Assembly: GCF_003664585.1 (NCBI RefSeq) | Contig: NZ_RCHI01000024.1 | Coordinates: 1 to 48,264, forward strand | Source of the DNA: Paenirhodobacter hankyongi | GTDB lineage: Bacteria > Pseudomonadota > Alphaproteobacteria > Rhodobacterales > Rhodobacteraceae | Direction: 5' to 3' | Length of the DNA stretch: 48,264 nucleotides | Shown here: one piece after another, positions 23,831 through 31,124 of the stretch | How the letters are laid out: each line of letters starts with the position of its first letter | Position numbering within the stretch: position 1 is the first letter of the stretch | Program-made: the position numbers and the translations under genes | Notes under the pieces: generated by a model | What the model saw: the letters and a program-made list of their open reading frames with translations, nothing else | The model's database searches: none | Told to the model about the DNA's origin: nothing

Positions 23831-23918
23831 GATCCGTATCCTTGTCCGTGTCGGCGGCCGCCGTGGCCGTCCCTGTGATGGGGAAGAGATAGCGCCTTGC
23901 ATCACGGCACAGAATGGG

Positions 23919-23956
23919 CATTATCATTCAATCAATTTCGCCATTTTAGAGATAAT
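23919..23956. promoter_or_regulatory. AT-rich dyad in the doxX-lysR divergent promoter
   Basis: ATTATC (23919-23924) and GATAAT (23951-23956) form an inverted repeat across 26 bp of sequence much richer in A/T than the surrounding genome, immediately upstream of the LysR ATG. It is a likely regulator binding region and overlapping promoter; exact -35/-10 elements are not convincing. Confidence 0.4.
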
Positions 23957-23960
23957 CTGA

Positions 23961-24851
23961 ATGGATCTGCTCGACGGCATCCGCACCTTCGTCGCCGTGG
24001 CCGAGAGCGGCTCGTTCACCGCCGCGGCGGCGCGGCTGGGCATCACCAACAAGGTGGCGAGCAAATACGTCGCGGCGCTCGAGGAGCGGCTGGGCCACAC
24101 GTTGCTCTACCGCACCACGCGGGCGGTCTCGCTGACCGATGACGGGGCGCGCTGGCTGCCCTTTGCGCGGGCCGCGATCGATGCGGTCGAGGCGGCGCAG
24201 GGCGCCTTGCAGGAGCCGGGCGAGGGGCTGACCGGGCGGCTGCGGCTGGCCTGCGGCACGACGCTGGGGGAACTCGTGGTGGCCGACACGGTGCGCGCCT
24301 TCCTGGCCGAGCATCCGGGGATGCGGGTCGAGATGGTGATGTCGGACGGGCTGACCGACCTTGCCGCGGGCGGTTTCGACATGGCGGTGCGCATCGGCAT
24401 CCCGCTCGATTCCAGCCTGCGGATGCAGAAGGTGGGCGAGACCGTGCTGCGTGTCGCGGCGAGCCCCGCCTATCTCGCGCAGGCGGGCGTGCCGCTGCAT
24501 CCGGCCGACCTCGCCCAGGGCCATCGCGCGCTTCTCGACCTGAACGAGGCGCGCCCGGGCCGGTGGGGCTTCGAGACGCCCGAGGGGCCGGTGACGATGA
24601 CCCTGCCGGGCAGCCTTGCGGTGAACAGCGCGGCGATCACCATCCGCATGGCCCTGGCGGGCGACGGGCTGGTGCATGCGCCCGACATCTTCCTGGCGCC
24701 GCATCTGGCGGCCGGAACGCTGGTCGAGGTGCTGGGGGATTTCGCCGGGCCGGCGCATCCCATTCACCTGCTGACCCTGCCCACGGCCTTTCGTCAGCAC
24801 AAGACCACCGCCTTCGCCGCGGTGTTGCGCCGCCGGCTTGCCGCGCTCTAG
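23961..24851 (+). CDS. LysR-family transcriptional regulator
   Basis: A 296-residue LysR protein with an N-terminal helix-turn-helix (SGSFTAAAARLGITNKVASKYV, read as two adjoining helices, about 16-37) and a C-terminal effector domain. 'NKVASKYV' replaces the usual 'QPAVSRQI' recognition helix wording and is typical of the AaeR/YhjC-like LysR branch that controls redox and quinone genes. It is divergent from the doxX-glyoxalase pair, which it probably regulates. It ends 4 bp into the convergent oxidoreductase gene. The inducer is unknown. Confidence 0.88.
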   Translation: MDLLDGIRTFVAVAESGSFTAAAARLGITNKVASKYVAALEERLGHTLLYRTTRAVSLTDDGARWLPFARAAIDAVEAAQGALQEPGEGLTGRLRLACGTTLGELVVADTVRAFLAEHPGMRVEMVMSDGLTDLAAGGFDMAVRIGIPLDSSLRMQKVGETVLRVAASPAYLAQAGVPLHPADLAQGHRALLDLNEARPGRWGFETPEGPVTMTLPGSLAVNSAAITIRMALAGDGLVHAPDIFLAPHLAAGTLVEVLGDFAGPAHPIHLLTLPTAFRQHKTTAFAAVLRRRLAAL

Positions 24852-26131
24852 CGGCCGCGCAGGCGGTCGCGCAGCAGGAAGGCGGCGGTGGCGATCTCGG
24901 CCCCCGCCCGCCAGAAGCGCTGAAGCGGCATCGGCGTGATCCGCGGCCGCACCGGCAGGTCGATCCGGGCGTGGCCGCCGCTGGCGATGCGGGTGGCGAT
25001 CGCCGCGCCCGCCACCGTCGCCATCGCCACGCCGCGGCCGTTATAGCCCAGCATCAGGTGCACGCCCGGCTCGGGCGCGATCAGATGCGGGAAATGGTCG
25101 GCGGTGACGGCCACCTGGCCATGCCAGCGGAAGGGCCAGTCGAGCCCCTTCAGCGCCGGCCAGCGCGCCTCGGCATGGCGGGCGAGGTGGCGATAGTCGG
25201 CGGCGCTGCGGGCGTCGCGCTGCGGCCCGCGGCCGCCGATCAGCAGCCGCCCGGCCTCGTCGAGCCGGTAATAGACCCCCTCCCAGTCGGCCTCGTACAG
25301 CGCCGATCCCGCCGGCATCACGGCGCGCCGCAGCGCCTCGGGCAGCGGGTCGGTGGCGGCGATATAGGTGTAGACCGGCGCGATCACCCGCTTCAGCCCG
25401 GGCCAGAGATCGCCGGTATAGCCGTTGGTGGCAATCACCAGCTCGGGCGCCAGCACCGCGCCCTGTGCCGTGCGCACCCGCCACAGCCCGCCTTCGCGGG
25501 CGACGGCAAGGGCGGGGCTCTCGCCATGCAGCCGGGCGCCGGCGCGCTGCGCGGCAAGGGCAAGGCCGCGGGTATAGGCGAGCGGGTTCAGATGCCCGCC
25601 GCGCGGATCAAGCGCCCCGGCGCGGTAGAAGTCGCTGCCGGTCGCGGCCCGCATCTGCGCACCATCAAGCAGCCGCACCGCCCCGCCGCGCGCCGCGCTT
25701 TGCCGGACAAGTTCACGCAGCTCGGCCACCCCCGCGGCATCGACCGCGGCGCGGATCGTGCCGGTGCGGGCGGGGGCGCAGTCGATGCCGTGCTTGTCGA
25801 TCAGGTCAAAGACCACCCCGGGCGCGCGATGCGCCAGCGCCACCATGCGCCCGCCCAGATCCTTGCCCCACCGCGCCTCGACCGCGTCGGGCAGCAGTTT
25901 CAGCCCCGGGTTCACCTGCCCGCCATTGCGCCCCGAACAGCCATTGCCGATCGCCCGGGCCTCGAGCAGCGTGGCGGACAGTCCCGCCTCGGCCAGATGC
26001 AGCGCGCTCGACAGCCCGGTCAGGCCGCCGCCGACGATCGCCACATCGGCGCGGGTCTCGCCGGCAAGCGGCGGGGCGTTGACCTGTGGCTTGGCGGTGG
26101 TGGTGTAGAGGGGGCGGAAAGCGTCGGGCAT
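24848..26131 (-). CDS. FAD-dependent oxidoreductase (DadA/PuuB-like amino acid or amine oxidase)
   Basis: A 427-residue FAD enzyme: ADVAIVGGGLTGLSSALHL (about 28-46), CSGRNGGQVNPG (about 65-76), VIATNGYTGDLWPGL and the C-terminal LGYNGRGVAMATVAG closure. These are the marks of the gamma-glutamylputrescine oxidase/glycine oxidase group, which oxidises the amine of an amino acid or polyamine conjugate. The ATG at 26131 is chosen because the N-terminus (YTTTAKP motif before the Rossmann fold) then has the PuuB-like pattern. No puuA/C/D neighbours are present, so the substrate is undetermined. It is convergent with the LysR gene (4-bp overlap) and lies 70 bp downstream of tonB. Confidence 0.85.
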   Translation of the reverse strand: MPDAFRPLYTTTAKPQVNAPPLAGETRADVAIVGGGLTGLSSALHLAEAGLSATLLEARAIGNGCSGRNGGQVNPGLKLLPDAVEARWGKDLGGRMVALAHRAPGVVFDLIDKHGIDCAPARTGTIRAAVDAAGVAELRELVRQSAARGGAVRLLDGAQMRAATGSDFYRAGALDPRGGHLNPLAYTRGLALAAQRAGARLHGESPALAVAREGGLWRVRTAQGAVLAPELVIATNGYTGDLWPGLKRVIAPVYTYIAATDPLPEALRRAVMPAGSALYEADWEGVYYRLDEAGRLLIGGRGPQRDARSAADYRHLARHAEARWPALKGLDWPFRWHGQVAVTADHFPHLIAPEPGVHLMLGYNGRGVAMATVAGAAIATRIASGGHARIDLPVRPRITPMPLQRFWRAGAEIATAAFLLRDRLRGR

Positions 26132-26201
26132 CGGCGGGCTCCGGGGCAGGGGAGCCCCAGATCTGCCCCGGCGCGGCGTCGCCGTCCAGCCCGATCGGGG
26201 C

Positions 26202-27002
26202 TCAGCCGCGGGCGCTGAACTCGAAGGAGAAGCGCGCGGGCGTCTCGGGCGGCGGCGGGAAGGGCGCGGCGCGGCGGATATGGTCGAGTGCTGCGGCATC
26301 AAGCGGTGCCGAGCCCGAGCTGCGCAGGATCGTGACCCGCGCCAGTCCGCCGCCCGGAGCGATCTCGAAGCCGACCAGCGCCGTGCCGCGGCCCGAGCCG
26401 CGATGCTGCGGCACGGCGCGGATCTTGCGGATCACCGCGGCGGCATAGCGCGCGGGCGAGGCGGCGGTGCCAGAACCGCCGCCCCCCGCCGTGCTCTGCG
26501 CCTGCGTGCCGTGGCCGGCCTCGCTGCCCTGTGCGGCGCCGCGGCGCGCGTCGTGATCGGCATTGCCGCGGGCCTGCGCCTTTTGCGGCGCGGCGGCGGC
26601 CTTGGCGGGGGCTTTCGGGGCGGGCTTCGGCTTTGCGGCGGGGGTCGGCTGCGGCCGGGGCGCGGGATCGGGCAGGGCGGTCAGGGGCTCGGGCGCGGGC
26701 ACCGGGGCCTGTGCGGCCGGCACCACGGGATCGAGCGCCTCGGCCACGGGAGAAAGCGCCGTGACGGGCGCGACCGGCTGCGCGCCCTCGGCCGTCTCGG
26801 CCGGCGCCACCGGGGCAAGGGTGCCCTGCGCGAGATCGGCAAAGCCGTTGCCGAGAAGCGCGATCTCGGTGCCACCACCGCCGCCGGGCGGCGCCTCGCT
26901 CAGGCCCGGGGCCGAGCCTGCCAGCACCAGCGCGTGGACCGCGCCCGACAGCAGCAGCGCCGCAACCGCCACCGTGCGGCCAAGGATGAATCTGCGGGTC
27001 AT
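26202..27002 (-). CDS. tonB: TonB energy-transducing protein
   Basis: A 266-residue TonB. One N-terminal membrane anchor (about 9-30), a long Ala/Pro/Lys-rich periplasm-spanning middle (about 70-145, with PKPAPKAPAK repeats), a Gly/Ser linker, and a C-terminal TonB domain (about 185-266) starting with YAAAVIRKIRAVP and containing the LDAAALDHIRRAAPFPPPP signature. It transmits proton-motive force from ExbB-ExbD to the haem receptor encoded upstream. The start overlaps the end of the second exbD gene by 4 bp. Last gene of the receptor operon. Confidence 0.93.
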   Translation of the reverse strand: MTRRFILGRTVAVAALLLSGAVHALVLAGSAPGLSEAPPGGGGGTEIALLGNGFADLAQGTLAPVAPAETAEGAQPVAPVTALSPVAEALDPVVPAAQAPVPAPEPLTALPDPAPRPQPTPAAKPKPAPKAPAKAAAAPQKAQARGNADHDARRGAAQGSEAGHGTQAQSTAGGGGSGTAASPARYAAAVIRKIRAVPQHRGSGRGTALVGFEIAPGGGLARVTILRSSGSAPLDAAALDHIRRAAPFPPPPETPARFSFEFSARG

Positions 27003-27382
27003 TCCTTCCCCTCCCGTTCGGCGAGAATGCGCACTTCCTGCGCCCCTGCGGCGCGCAGCGCGCGGGCGAGCGCCACCAGTGCCGCGGCGGGGGCGGCGCG
27101 GTCGGGCAGGATCCGCGCGGTGCCGGCACTTTCGGCGGGCAGGGTGGCGACGAAGCCTGCCGCATCTGCCACCCCCTCGGGCCAGAGGGGTGTGCCCTCG
27201 GCATCGAGCGCGACGGTGCCGCGCATCGGGGCCGGGTCGCCGCCCGTCAGATGCGCCAGCTGCAGCCCGGCGGGCGGGCGCGCGCCGATCGCGCCGGCGA
27301 CCAGGAAGAAGGTCAGCAGCAGGAAGACCACGTTGATCAGCGCGATCGTCGGTTCCGAGCGGCGGCGGGCGAAGCGGCGCAT
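26999..27382 (-). CDS. ExbD-family protein, second copy, with Asp-to-Asn change in the membrane helix
   Basis: A 127-residue ExbD-like protein with one N-terminal helix (about 12-32) and a periplasmic domain. The helix reads TIALINVVFLLLTFFLV. Asn stands where active ExbD/TolR proteins have the essential proton-carrying Asp, and where the neighbouring ExbD reads SLIDVIFLLL. The codon is AAC, so this is not a reading error of a single ambiguous base in my translation. The ATG at 27382 is 4 bp after the upstream stop codon and directly precedes the arginine-rich start (MRRFARRRSEPT). It may pair with the first ExbD as an asymmetric stator dimer (inference). Confidence 0.88.
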   Translation of the reverse strand: MRRFARRRSEPTIALINVVFLLLTFFLVAGAIGARPPAGLQLAHLTGGDPAPMRGTVALDAEGTPLWPEGVADAAGFVATLPAESAGTARILPDRAAPAAALVALARALRAAGAQEVRILAEREGKE

Positions 27383-27386
27383 CGGC

Positions 27387-27752
27387 TTACCCCAGCACCT
27401 GCACCCGGGCGCCGGGCACGCGGCGCAGGGTGGCGAGAAGATCGGCAAGGCGCTGACTGCTGACGCCGGGGGCCAGTGCGACGAGCAGGCGGGGGGAGGT
27501 CTGGCCGGCCAGCGCCTCGGGCAGGGCCTCGGTGTCAAGGGCGCGGCCGTTCAGGCTCAGCCCGTCCTCGCTCAGCCGCACCAGCATCGGCCGCTCGCCC
27601 GTCGTGGCCGCCCCCGCGCCGCCGGTCGCCAGCGGCAGCTCGGTGGTGCGGGTGAAGGTGGTGGCGAGCATGAAGAACATCAGCAGAAGGAAGATGACGT
27701 CGATCAGCGAGGTCATCGACAGCGGGCGGCGGAGGCGGGGACGGGTGGCCAT
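27387..27752 (-). CDS. exbD: ExbD biopolymer transport protein
   Basis: A 121-residue ExbD with a cytoplasmic basic N-terminus, a single helix containing the essential Asp (SLIDVIFLLLMFFML, about 14-28), and a periplasmic domain ending about residue 120. With ExbB it converts the proton gradient into TonB motion. It lies 3 bp after exbB and 4 bp before the variant exbD gene. Confidence 0.92.
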   Translation of the reverse strand: MATRPRLRRPLSMTSLIDVIFLLLMFFMLATTFTRTTELPLATGGAGAATTGERPMLVRLSEDGLSLNGRALDTEALPEALAGQTSPRLLVALAPGVSSQRLADLLATLRRVPGARVQVLG

Positions 27753-27755
27753 GGC

Positions 27756-28430
27756 TCAGCCCTGCACGGCAACCAGCGGGCGGGATGCGGTTTCGGGCGT
27801 CTCGGGCAGGGCCGGGCCGCACAGCACCTCGACCATCAGCGCCGCGCCCTGCGCCTCGCGCGCGATGCGGCTTTCGGTCCAGCTGAGAAACAGCGACACC
27901 GGCATCGCGATGCCGAGCCCCATCGCCGTGGTCAGCAGCGCGACCCAGATCCCGCCGGCAAGCTGCGACGGGTCGACCGAGGACCCGCCCGCCTGCAGCG
28001 TCTGGAACGCCTCGATCATCCCCAGAACCGTGCCGAACAGGCCCAGAAGCGGCGCCGTCTGCACGATCGCGTCAAGAAGGCGCAGCCCGGCCTCGGCGCG
28101 CGCGGCATGGGCCTCGGTCTCGGCCTGAAGGCGGGGGCGGAGCGTTTCGGGCGCGCCCGCGGCCATCGCCCGCGCAGCGAGCCGGTCAAGCGCACTGCGC
28201 CCCGAGGCGAGGCGGGCCGCCGCGGCGGTGCGCTGGCCTGCCTGCCAGTCGGCGAGCGCCGCGGCAAGCGCCGGATGCGGGCCGACTCGCAGCATGGCCA
28301 GATCCCACAGTTTCCACAGCACCGCCGCGCCGGCGATCACCGAGATCGCGAGCAGCAGCGCCACCACCCAGCCCCCGAGGGCCACGAAATCGACGAGCGC
28401 CGCATGCGCCGCCGCGAACCATCCGCTCAT
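27756..28430 (-). CDS. exbB: ExbB biopolymer transport protein (MotA/TolQ/ExbB proton channel family)
   Basis: A 224-residue membrane protein with three helices (about 12-40, 120-145 and 160-185). It has the MotA/TolQ/ExbB signature LLDAIVQTAPLLGLFGTVLG and the downstream GIWVALLTTAMGLGIAMPV. The ATG at 28430 gives an ATGA overlap with the preceding small gene; longer in-frame extensions are out of keeping with the family. It forms the pentameric channel around ExbD. Its place between the receptor and tonB marks it as dedicated to haem uptake. Confidence 0.93.
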   Translation of the reverse strand: MSGWFAAAHAALVDFVALGGWVVALLLAISVIAGAAVLWKLWDLAMLRVGPHPALAAALADWQAGQRTAAAARLASGRSALDRLAARAMAAGAPETLRPRLQAETEAHAARAEAGLRLLDAIVQTAPLLGLFGTVLGMIEAFQTLQAGGSSVDPSQLAGGIWVALLTTAMGLGIAMPVSLFLSWTESRIAREAQGAALMVEVLCGPALPETPETASRPLVAVQG

Positions 28431-28837
28431 CCCGTCACCTCCATGCCCGCAACGCGCGAGGCAGGGGCGAGGGCGCCGATGCAGGCCCCCTCCGCCACGC
28501 CCTCGCAGCGCGTCGCGCCGTTGATCAGAACCTGCCCGATCGTGCCGCAGTCGGTGCCGGCCAGATCGAACTGCCGCAGCCGCGGCTTGCCCGCCGGCAG
28601 ATCGCGGAAATCGAGCAGCATCAGCCGCTCGACCTCGCCCGCCTTGGTGAACACCACCGCTTCCAGCACCAGCGCCGAAAGATCGGCGCCAAGCCGGTTC
28701 TCGGCCAGGAAGCTCAGCCGGCAGGCCGCGCCCTCGGGCGCGGCACCGGCGAGCGTCAGCCCGAGCCGGGGGGCGTCTTGCGCGGCAACCGGGGTCGCCG
28801 CCGCGCAACAGGCCGCAAGGAACGCTGCCCTTACCAC
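28427..28837 (-). CDS. Secreted cysteine-containing protein of the haem operon, unknown function
   Basis: A 136-residue protein I cannot assign. It has a signal peptide (residues 1-19, AAFLAACCAAATPVAAQ). The mature part has four cysteines (in GAACRLSF, GTDCGTIG, ATRCEG and GACIG), enough for two disulfides, and no haem-binding CxxCH. It overlaps the receptor gene's end by 7 bp and exbB by 4 bp, so it is a fixed part of the operon. A periplasmic accessory role in haem transfer or receptor/TonB function is plausible but untested. Confidence 0.8.
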   Translation of the reverse strand: MVRAAFLAACCAAATPVAAQDAPRLGLTLAGAAPEGAACRLSFLAENRLGADLSALVLEAVVFTKAGEVERLMLLDFRDLPAGKPRLRQFDLAGTDCGTIGQVLINGATRCEGVAEGACIGALAPASRVAGMEVTG

Positions 28838-30933
28838 GTGATCGCCTTCGCCAGCGACAGCTTGACGTTGCGCCCGGGCGCGTTGTCGAGCGACAGGTTG
28901 TTGCGATAGTCGCGGTCGAAGACGTTCTCGACCGCGAGGTTGACCTCGACCCCCGCAAGCGCGCCATCCTGCGGTGCCCAGGTGACGAAGAGGTCATGCA
29001 CCGCAAAGCCGGTGCCCGAGGTCGTGCTCGAGGCGGTGGTGATCCCCGAGAAGCCCTGCACCCGCCAGCCGGCGCGGATGCCCTGATTCTGGAACTTGGC
29101 GCCCAGCGTCAGCGCGATGTTCTCGGCCGGCGTGTCGGTCAGGGTCTTGCCCGTCGCGTCATCCTTCGACTTCACCTTGGAATAGGCGAGCTGGCTGAAC
29201 CAGCGCTCGGCCTCATAGGCGGCCTCGATCTCGCCGCCCCAGATCTTCGCCGAGTCGATGTTGTGGAAATAGGGCACATTGACCGAGCCCGAGGGGTTCG
29301 CCGCGATCAGGTCGGTGAGGTCGTTGTGGAAGAGCGTCGCCTTCGCGGTCAGGCTGTCGCCTTCGCTGAGCAGGCCCTGGGTCTGATAGGTCAGGCCCGC
29401 CTCGATCGTGGTCGCCTTTTCCTTGTCGAGGTTGAGGCTCGGGGTGCGGCCGGCGCTGCCGCGGCCATCGCTCTGGTAGAGCTCGTCAAGCGTCGGCATC
29501 CGCTCGGTACGGGCGAGCGAGCCGAAGACGCCCCAGCTGTCGTTCAGCTCGTAAAGTGCGGCGATCTTCGGCGAGACGGCGGTGCCGCTCTGATCGGTGC
29601 CGCCGGCGGCCGCGGCCGCGCTGTCGGGGCTCAGCCAGCTGCGGTCGGCGCGCAGGCCCGGGGTGATCGTCAGCCGGTCGTTCCAGACGAATTCGCCCTG
29701 CACATAGAGGCCGAGCTTGTCCTCGGTGCCGCCCGGGTGGAAGGCCAGCGCGCCGAGCGAGGAGGTGGCGAAGCGGTTCTGATGCGAGAGCTGCGCGCCG
29801 AGGGTGACATAGTTCTCCCAGGCGCCGCGGCTCATCTCGATGGTGTTCTCGACCTTGAGCGCCGTCGTCTCGTAGCTTGCGGTGTTCGGACAGAGCACCT
29901 GATAGCTGCCGGGCGAGCAATAGGCGCCGAGCGAGAAGTTGTCGCGCTCGGTCGAGGTCTTCGAATAGCTGAGCGTGGCGTTCAGGTTCAGCCAGGGATT
30001 GCCCGCGCCCTCGTGCGCATAGGTCAGCGCCACGGTGTCGTCGATCGCGTGCAGGTCCGAGGTGCCGAAATAGCTGGCCACCGCGCCGCCGGTCTGCGCC
30101 ACCGCGGCCTTGTCGAGGTCGCTGTCGGTGCGCGACAGGCTGAAGGTCAGGCGCTGGTCCCCCGCCTCGCCGAAGTGGTAGTTGCCCTTGATCAGCCCCG
30201 ACCAGCGCTCGCCCGCCGTCGCCTGGATGGTGTCGCCGGCGCCGTCCTTCATGTCGCCCGAGTTGCCGGTCGAGAAGCTGGCGAGCAGGTCGGCGTTCGC
30301 ACCGAGCTTCTGCGCCAGCGTCACGGTGCCGACGGTGCCGTCGCCGTTGCTGTCATAGCTGCCCTTGAAGCGCACCGCGCCGGTCTGGCCCTCGGGGATG
30401 AAATCGGTGGCGTCCTTGGTGGTGAAGTTCACCACGCCGCCGATCGCGCCCGAGCCGTAGAGGGTCGAGGACGCCGGTCCGCGCAGCACCTCGACGCGCT
30501 TGTAGAGCTCGGGGTCGCCGAAGAACGAGCCGGTGCGATACTGTTCGAAGAACTTCACCGCGCCGTCGACGGTGACGATGATCCGGTTCTGGCTCGAGGT
30601 CTGCTCGGCATTGCCGATGCCGCGGATGTTGAAGGCCTGACCAAGGGCGCGCGCCGAGGCGCCCGCCGCCTGCACGCCCGGCACATTGGCGAAGAGGTCG
30701 CCGATGCTGCGCGGCTGTTCGCGGTCGAGGTCCTGCTGATCGAGCACGGTCACCGCCTGCGGCGTGTCGATCGCCACTTTCGGCGTGCCCCAGCCGAAGA
30801 CCAGCCGGCCGAGCAGGGTGAAGGCGCTTTCCGCCTCCTGCGCGGCCAGTGCTCCGGGCTGCGCCGCGATCAGCGCGGCGGTGGTGACGGTGAGCAGAAG
30901 GTGCCCGCGACGGGCGGAAGGCAAGCGTGCCAT
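28831..30933 (-). CDS. hmuR: TonB-dependent haem/haemoglobin receptor
   Basis: A 700-residue outer-membrane receptor with a signal peptide (about 1-31). The plug domain starts around VTVLDQQDLDREQPRSIGDL and contains RGIGNAEQTSSQNRIIVTVDG and RGPASSTLYGSGAIGGVVNF. A 22-strand barrel ends in aromatic ITW. ERMPTLDELYQS corresponds to the FRAP box and TPSLNLDKEKA to the NPNL box of haem receptors. No His is found between these boxes, where the classical haem-coordinating His usually lies. The start at 30933 follows AAAGGGGAC; an upstream in-frame ATG would spoil the signal peptide. The iron operator at 31026-31040 controls it. Confidence 0.92.
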   Translation of the reverse strand: MARLPSARRGHLLLTVTTAALIAAQPGALAAQEAESAFTLLGRLVFGWGTPKVAIDTPQAVTVLDQQDLDREQPRSIGDLFANVPGVQAAGASARALGQAFNIRGIGNAEQTSSQNRIIVTVDGAVKFFEQYRTGSFFGDPELYKRVEVLRGPASSTLYGSGAIGGVVNFTTKDATDFIPEGQTGAVRFKGSYDSNGDGTVGTVTLAQKLGANADLLASFSTGNSGDMKDGAGDTIQATAGERWSGLIKGNYHFGEAGDQRLTFSLSRTDSDLDKAAVAQTGGAVASYFGTSDLHAIDDTVALTYAHEGAGNPWLNLNATLSYSKTSTERDNFSLGAYCSPGSYQVLCPNTASYETTALKVENTIEMSRGAWENYVTLGAQLSHQNRFATSSLGALAFHPGGTEDKLGLYVQGEFVWNDRLTITPGLRADRSWLSPDSAAAAAGGTDQSGTAVSPKIAALYELNDSWGVFGSLARTERMPTLDELYQSDGRGSAGRTPSLNLDKEKATTIEAGLTYQTQGLLSEGDSLTAKATLFHNDLTDLIAANPSGSVNVPYFHNIDSAKIWGGEIEAAYEAERWFSQLAYSKVKSKDDATGKTLTDTPAENIALTLGAKFQNQGIRAGWRVQGFSGITTASSTTSGTGFAVHDLFVTWAPQDGALAGVEVNLAVENVFDRDYRNNLSLDNAPGRNVKLSLAKAITW

Positions 30934-30993
30934 GGTGTCCCCTTTGTGTCTCTGCGGGGGGGCTGGCACGAAGCTGGCGGTGCAGAATCTGGC

Positions 30994-31022
30994 TTGATCT
31001 CTCTGGCGACGGGCCTTAAGGA
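30994..31022 (+). promoter_or_regulatory. Housekeeping-type promoter for hmuSTUV
   Basis: TTGATC (30994-30999), 17 bases, TAAGGA (31017-31022). The start would fall within the iron operator at 31026-31040, so a bound repressor would block it. Confidence 0.5.
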
Positions 31023-31041
31023 ATCTGAGTTAATTAGTCAA
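31013..31041 (-). promoter_or_regulatory. Housekeeping-type promoter for the hmuR operon
   Basis: On the minus strand TTGACT (31041-31036), 17 bases, TAAGGC (31018-31013). The -35 box overlaps the iron operator, and the promoter faces and overlaps the hmuS promoter. Confidence 0.5.
31026..31040. promoter_or_regulatory. Iron-rhodo-box type operator (TGA-N9-TCA palindrome)
   Basis: TGAGTTAATTAGTCA is a near-perfect palindrome of the TGA-N9-TCA form described as the iron-rhodo-box in Rhodobacterales. It sits between the divergent haem operons and overlaps both promoters, implying joint iron repression. Confidence 0.75.
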
Positions 31042-31124
31042 GTATGTCTTCAGACATCTCATCGCGCCCAGCCGAGGCCCTGCCTCCCGCCAGATCCGCG
31101 CCTTCCATCGACAAGAGGAACGCC

